Shown here: piece by piece, positions 24,096-27,345 of the stretch
How positions within the stretch are numbered: the stretch's first letter is position 1
How the letters are laid out: each line of letters begins with the position of its first letter
Assembly (NCBI GenBank): GCA_036567085.1
Contig: DATCVG010000086.1
Span: forward strand, 1-27,345
Reading direction: 5' to 3'
From: Methylopumilus sp036567085
GTDB lineage: Bacteria; Pseudomonadota; Gammaproteobacteria; Burkholderiales; Methylophilaceae
DNA length: 27,345 nt
The notes under the pieces: model-generated
What the model was told of the DNA's origin: nothing
Databases searched by the model: none
Seen by the model: the letters and a program-made list of their open reading frames with translations, nothing else
Made by a program: the position numbers and the translations under genes

Positions 24096-25430
24096 TCAGC
24101 TAGATGCAATACTCATTGTTTCTAGCAATATCGAACCTGTGTGTTTCGATCCATTTCTATAAACGTCATTACCGATTGCTACAATTTGTTTCAACATATC
24201 TTTCATATTGCCTGCAATCGTAATTTCTTCAACTGGGTAAGCAATACCCCCGTCTTCAATCCAAAAGCCTGCAGCACCCCGGGAATAATCACCAGTGACC
24301 ATATTTAATCCATGACCAAGCAACTCTGTTACAAGTAAGCCTTTATGCATCGTTTTAATAAGATCATTCAAATTTTGATTGCCTGTCTTCACAATTAAAT
24401 TATGGGCTCCGCCAGCGTTTCCTGTTGATTGCATACCAAGCTTTCTAGCGGAATAAGAAGACAAAAGATATCCATTGATAGTGCCTTGATTAACCAATAA
24501 TCTTGGGTGCGTTGCCACTCCTTCATCATCAAACGTAGAGCTTGCGTCACCACGCAAAAGGAAGGGGTCTTCTTCAATGGTTAATTGATCACTTGCTATT
24601 TTTTCCCCAAGCGAATCCAAAAGAAATGAGGATTGACGGTATAAATTACCCCCAGAAATAGCCGAAATAAGAGATGAAATGAGTCCTTTAGCTATTGGCG
24701 CTTCAAAAATGACAGGAGCATGGCAGGTATGTATTTTTTTAGCTCCTAATCGAGACAGTGTTCGGGTGCCTGCTAATTTGCCAACCGAATCTACAGACTC
24801 TAAATCCTCAACATATCTTGCAGAAGAATACCAGTAGTCTCTTTGCATCATCGATTTTTCTTCAGCAATCACAGAACAGCCGATTGAATGCCTAGATGTT
24901 GGATAACCGCCCATAAAACCATGGCTATTTGCATAAATAAAAACACCTTCGGAAGAAGAGATACTAGCACCTTCAGAATTTGTAATTTTTTTACTGACAT
25001 TAAATGCTGATGCCTCACATGTTTTTGCAAGATCAATCATATGGTCTATAGAAATATCCCATGCATTATGAAGATCAAGATCTTTCATGTTGGTTGCCAT
25101 AAGACTTTTATCAGCCAATCCAAATAAAGGATCTGGAGCTGTGTATCGTGCGATATTAAAAGCAGCGTCAACCGTATCCTCAATACTCTGTATAGATAAA
25201 TCAGATGAGCTTGAACTGCCCTTCCGCTGGCCGTTAAATAGAGTTACAGATAATCCTTTGTCCCTATTAATTTCGAGAGTTTCAAGGTTGCCTAAGCGAA
25301 CAGAAATATTTTTACCCGTACCAAAACTCACTTCCACTTCAGATGCGGTCGCGCCTATTTTTTTTGCATAATCTAAAGTATGATCGGCAATTTTTTTTAA
25401 ATGCTCCATATCAAATTGATTTTTTTTCAT
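24096..25430 (-). CDS. pmbA: TldE/PmbA-family peptidase subunit
   Basis: A 444-residue protein of the TldD/TldE family, in E. coli the non-catalytic partner that forms a peptidase with TldD and matures microcin B17 and degrades CcdA. As expected for TldE it lacks the zinc motif HExxxH found in TldD. Recognisable parts are ASEVEVSFGTGKNISVRLG near the N-terminus, GNAGGAHNL in the middle and VTGDYSRGAAGFWIEDG near the C-terminus. tldD is not in the window. It is divergent from darP, an arrangement also known in E. coli (yjgA/pmbA). Confidence 0.93.
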   Translation of the reverse strand: MKKNQFDMEHLKKIADHTLDYAKKIGATASEVEVSFGTGKNISVRLGNLETLEINRDKGLSVTLFNGQRKGSSSSSDLSIQSIEDTVDAAFNIARYTAPDPLFGLADKSLMATNMKDLDLHNAWDISIDHMIDLAKTCEASAFNVSKKITNSEGASISSSEGVFIYANSHGFMGGYPTSRHSIGCSVIAEEKSMMQRDYWYSSARYVEDLESVDSVGKLAGTRTLSRLGAKKIHTCHAPVIFEAPIAKGLISSLISAISGGNLYRQSSFLLDSLGEKIASDQLTIEEDPFLLRGDASSTFDDEGVATHPRLLVNQGTINGYLLSSYSARKLGMQSTGNAGGAHNLIVKTGNQNLNDLIKTMHKGLLVTELLGHGLNMVTGDYSRGAAGFWIEDGGIAYPVEEITIAGNMKDMLKQIVAIGNDVYRNGSKHTGSILLETMSIASS

Positions 25431-25505
25431 GTCTCTACGGGTAGGAAAGTAAACCCTGTTATCATAACTTAGAAATAGTCACTCTTTAAAGTCACATACA
25501 TACAT

Positions 25506-26006
25506 ATGGCAAAAGACAAGGATCTAGAAAAAAAAACCGTCAGCAGGACTCAACTTAAGCTTGAAGCTGAAAAACTTCAATCGCTTGGATTGAAATTGTG
25601 TGATTTATCTATTGCTAAATTAAAGGCTCTGGATTTGCCGCCGAATTTATTTGAAGCAATTTTAGCGATGCAAAAAATTTCTAGCAATGGCGCTAAAAGG
25701 CGCCAAAGTCAATATATTGGCAAGCTCATGAGAAACTTTGACGCCACTGAACTAAATGCCATTATGACGTTTTGGGATCAACAAGAGCTCAAAGAAAAAC
25801 AACACTTTCATAATGTAGAGTTATGGCGAAAAAAATTAGTTGAAGAACCGGGAAGTGTTGATGATTTCTTAACAAAATTTGCTACAGAAGAAAAATTAAT
25901 TCTTTTAAACACAATCAAAGAAGCTGTGGAAGAAAAGAATAAGGATAAACCACCTAAATATAATCGCGAGCTATTTAAGCTTATAAAAAAAATTATTGAA
26001 AAATAA
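25506..26006 (+). CDS. darP: Ribosome assembly factor DarP (YjgA, DUF615)
   Basis: A 166-residue, largely helical and highly charged protein. DarP/YjgA binds late 50S precursors and helps their maturation. Family marks are SRTQLKLEAEKLQSLG (13-28), KRRQSQYIGKLMR (65-77) and VELWRKKLVEE. The ATG at 25506 has no Shine-Dalgarno but gives the usual acidic N-terminus. It is divergent from pmbA across 75 bp and its stop lies two bases from that of the convergent PDZ gene. Confidence 0.92.
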   Translation: MAKDKDLEKKTVSRTQLKLEAEKLQSLGLKLCDLSIAKLKALDLPPNLFEAILAMQKISSNGAKRRQSQYIGKLMRNFDATELNAIMTFWDQQELKEKQHFHNVELWRKKLVEEPGSVDDFLTKFATEEKLILLNTIKEAVEEKNKDKPPKYNRELFKLIKKIIEK

Positions 26007-26008
26007 AA

Positions 26009-26764
26009 TTATCTTCGATTAAGCTCGGCGACCACTACTTTTTCTTCATCGTCTCTCGCGTATTTTATTTTTACTTTATTGCCCTGTTGTTTAAATACCG
26101 ATTTTGAAAATTCCTCGGGCGAGTCTGTATTCGCATCATTTAATGCAAGGACTACATCGCCTTTTTGAATGCCCGCTTTAAAAGCCGGGGAGTCTTTAAT
26201 AACTGCAATAACTTTTAAACCTTTTTCTTGCTGTATCTCTTTTGTGTCTGAATTTTTTGTGCTTAATTTAATAACGTGCAAACCTAAGATAGGTACCGGC
26301 AATTTTGCCCAAAAAGTTGCATAAAATTCGAATTTACTATTTTTATCTTTTAAGTCAGCTTCACTAACTTCAATCACAGTATTTTTTTCACCCTTACTCT
26401 CTTTTTTTATTTCGTCATGAATCTGTCTTAAGCGAGCTGACCGAGTCATTTCGTTTATTTTACGATCGTATACTAACACTGCGTCTGCTTCGATAGCTTG
26501 TGCATGTTTAAGGGCTTGATTGGGCTCTACAAAAGGCCCTTGGAATGAGGATATCCCCATCAAATCATAACCATCTTCTAACATTCTAATATTGTCTTTT
26601 TCTTTGTTCATACCAGCATAAATTTTAGTATCCGGCTTTTTTTGAAGAGAATGTAAGTTGTTATTGCTTTGAGTTGAATAATTTACTTGAAATAAGTTTG
26701 GCTCTTCGGCGATAGCTAACATACTGAATAAATTTAGCATTAAAAAAATAAGTTTAAATGGCAT
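26009..26764 (-). CDS. Exported PDZ-domain protein of unknown function
   Basis: 251 residues: a signal peptide (hydrophobic core LIFLMLNLFSMLAIA, likely cleavage after A19), a central region (about 45-140) with EDGYDLMGISSFQGP, HAQAIEADAVLVYDR and a charged, probably helical stretch, and a C-terminal PDZ domain (about 178-251; VIKDSPAFKAGIQKGDVVLALND). There is no trypsin-like protease domain and no catalytic Ser motif, so it is not DegP/DegQ; it resembles a scaffold that binds protein C-termini in the periplasm. A strong Shine-Dalgarno (AAGGGGA on the minus strand) precedes the ATG. It is divergent from mogA across 56 bp. No specific function can be given. Confidence 0.82.
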   Translation of the reverse strand: MPFKLIFLMLNLFSMLAIAEEPNLFQVNYSTQSNNNLHSLQKKPDTKIYAGMNKEKDNIRMLEDGYDLMGISSFQGPFVEPNQALKHAQAIEADAVLVYDRKINEMTRSARLRQIHDEIKKESKGEKNTVIEVSEADLKDKNSKFEFYATFWAKLPVPILGLHVIKLSTKNSDTKEIQQEKGLKVIAVIKDSPAFKAGIQKGDVVLALNDANTDSPEEFSKSVFKQQGNKVKIKYARDDEEKVVVAELNRR

Positions 26765-26820
26765 GGAATCCCCTTAAAGCGAAATGATATGATGAATCTT
26801 TTACTAAGTTTTGACCTATC

Positions 26821-27345
26821 ATGCAAAATAAGTTCACTAAAATTGGACTCATTTCAATAAGCGATCGGGCTTCGAAAGGTGAATATGAAGATCAGGGCAT
26901 ACCTAATCTTAAGTCTTGGCTTCAAAAAGCCTTAATCTCCCCTTTTGAAACTATAGAAAAAATTATCCCAGATGAAAAAGTCCTGATTGAATCTTCATTG
27001 ATTAATTTTGTAGATACCGAGTTATGCGATTTAATTCTTACAACAGGGGGGACTGGGCCTGCTTTACGAGATGTAACTCCCGAAGCCACTCTCGCCATTG
27101 CAGATCGTGAAATGCCAGGTTTTGGTGAGCAAATGCGTCAAATTAGTTTACATTTTGTTCCGACTGCTATTCTATCAAGACAAGTTGCTGTCGTTCGTAA
27201 AAATACACTTATTATCAATTTACCAGGCCAGCCTAAATCTATCGCCCAAACGCTTGAGGGTCTGAAAAATGATCGAGGTGAAGTAATCGTTCATGGTATT
27301 TTTGCCGCGGTACCTTATTGTGTAGATCTTTTAAATGGGCCCTTC
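26821..27345 (+). CDS. mogA: Molybdopterin adenylyltransferase MogA, 3' end cut by window
   Basis: The frame is open from ATG 26821 to the right edge, 175 residues visible of about 195 in E. coli. It adenylylates molybdopterin so that MoeA can insert molybdate. Marks are LISISDRASKGEYEDQGIP at the N-terminus, LTTGGTGPALRDVTPEAT, ADREMPGFGEQMRQISLHF and NLPGQPKS, all as in MogA; the FGEQMR stretch and the early SISDRAS favour MogA over MoaB. Only a few C-terminal residues seem missing. No molybdoenzyme is in the window. No Shine-Dalgarno is clear; TATGAT at 26788-26793 could be a -10 but lacks a -35. Confidence 0.95.
   Translation, partial: MQNKFTKIGLISISDRASKGEYEDQGIPNLKSWLQKALISPFETIEKIIPDEKVLIESSLINFVDTELCDLILTTGGTGPALRDVTPEATLAIADREMPGFGEQMRQISLHFVPTAILSRQVAVVRKNTLIINLPGQPKSIAQTLEGLKNDRGEVIVHGIFAAVPYCVDLLNGPF

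Overview
This window is a piece of core chromosome from a Gram-negative bacterium, most likely a streamlined betaproteobacterium of the Methylophilales (OM43 / Methylopumilus type). That placement is inferred from visibly A+T-rich DNA, very tight packing (many 4-8 bp gene overlaps, no gene-free stretch above about 130 bp), a gene order familiar from Betaproteobacteria (miaB-ybeZ-ybeY-corC-lnt-glyQ-glyS-gmhB-plsC) and protein types such as two-subunit GlyRS, PcnB, MlaA and DarP. A 16S or marker-gene comparison would be needed to confirm it. I see no tRNA, rRNA, insertion sequence, prophage gene, CRISPR array or toxin-antitoxin pair.

Layout. The left edge cuts an EnvZ-type sensor kinase (2-1273), which converges on cysG (siroheme synthase). 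From 2782 to 13366 runs one rightward series: miaB (tRNA thiomethylation), ybeZ, ybeY and corC; then a small exported protein with a hairpin terminator at its stop codon; then lnt, glyQ-glyS, gmhB, plsC and a YgjP-like zinc peptidase. A leftward Sco-family copper lipoprotein follows. ilvE and a 53-residue zinc-finger gene run right and meet leftward murI. A second rightward series (16024-20577) holds a PduO-type cobalamin adenosyltransferase, pcnB, folK, a deoxynucleoside kinase, panB and panC. Behind a recognisable promoter come panD, rsfS, rlmH and phrB. mlaA follows with its own promoter, then pmbA (leftward), darP (rightward), an exported PDZ protein (leftward) and mogA, cut by the right edge.

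How the genes work together. Several groups serve the ribosome and RNA: MiaB, YbeY, RlmH, RsfS, DarP and PcnB. Others build or maintain the envelope: Lnt, GmhB, PlsC, MurI, MlaA and probably the small exported protein. Cofactor genes are frequent: CysG (siroheme), FolK (folate), PanB/PanC/PanD (pantothenate to CoA), MogA (molybdopterin) and PduO (adenosylcobalamin). The photolyase suits a sunlit habitat.

The content is mostly ordinary housekeeping. The best leads are a PanB whose general-base glutamate and neighbouring motifs are replaced although it sits in the normal pan locus, a set of nested inverted repeats built around the mlaA promoter, and a small exported protein with its own terminator placed between corC and lnt.
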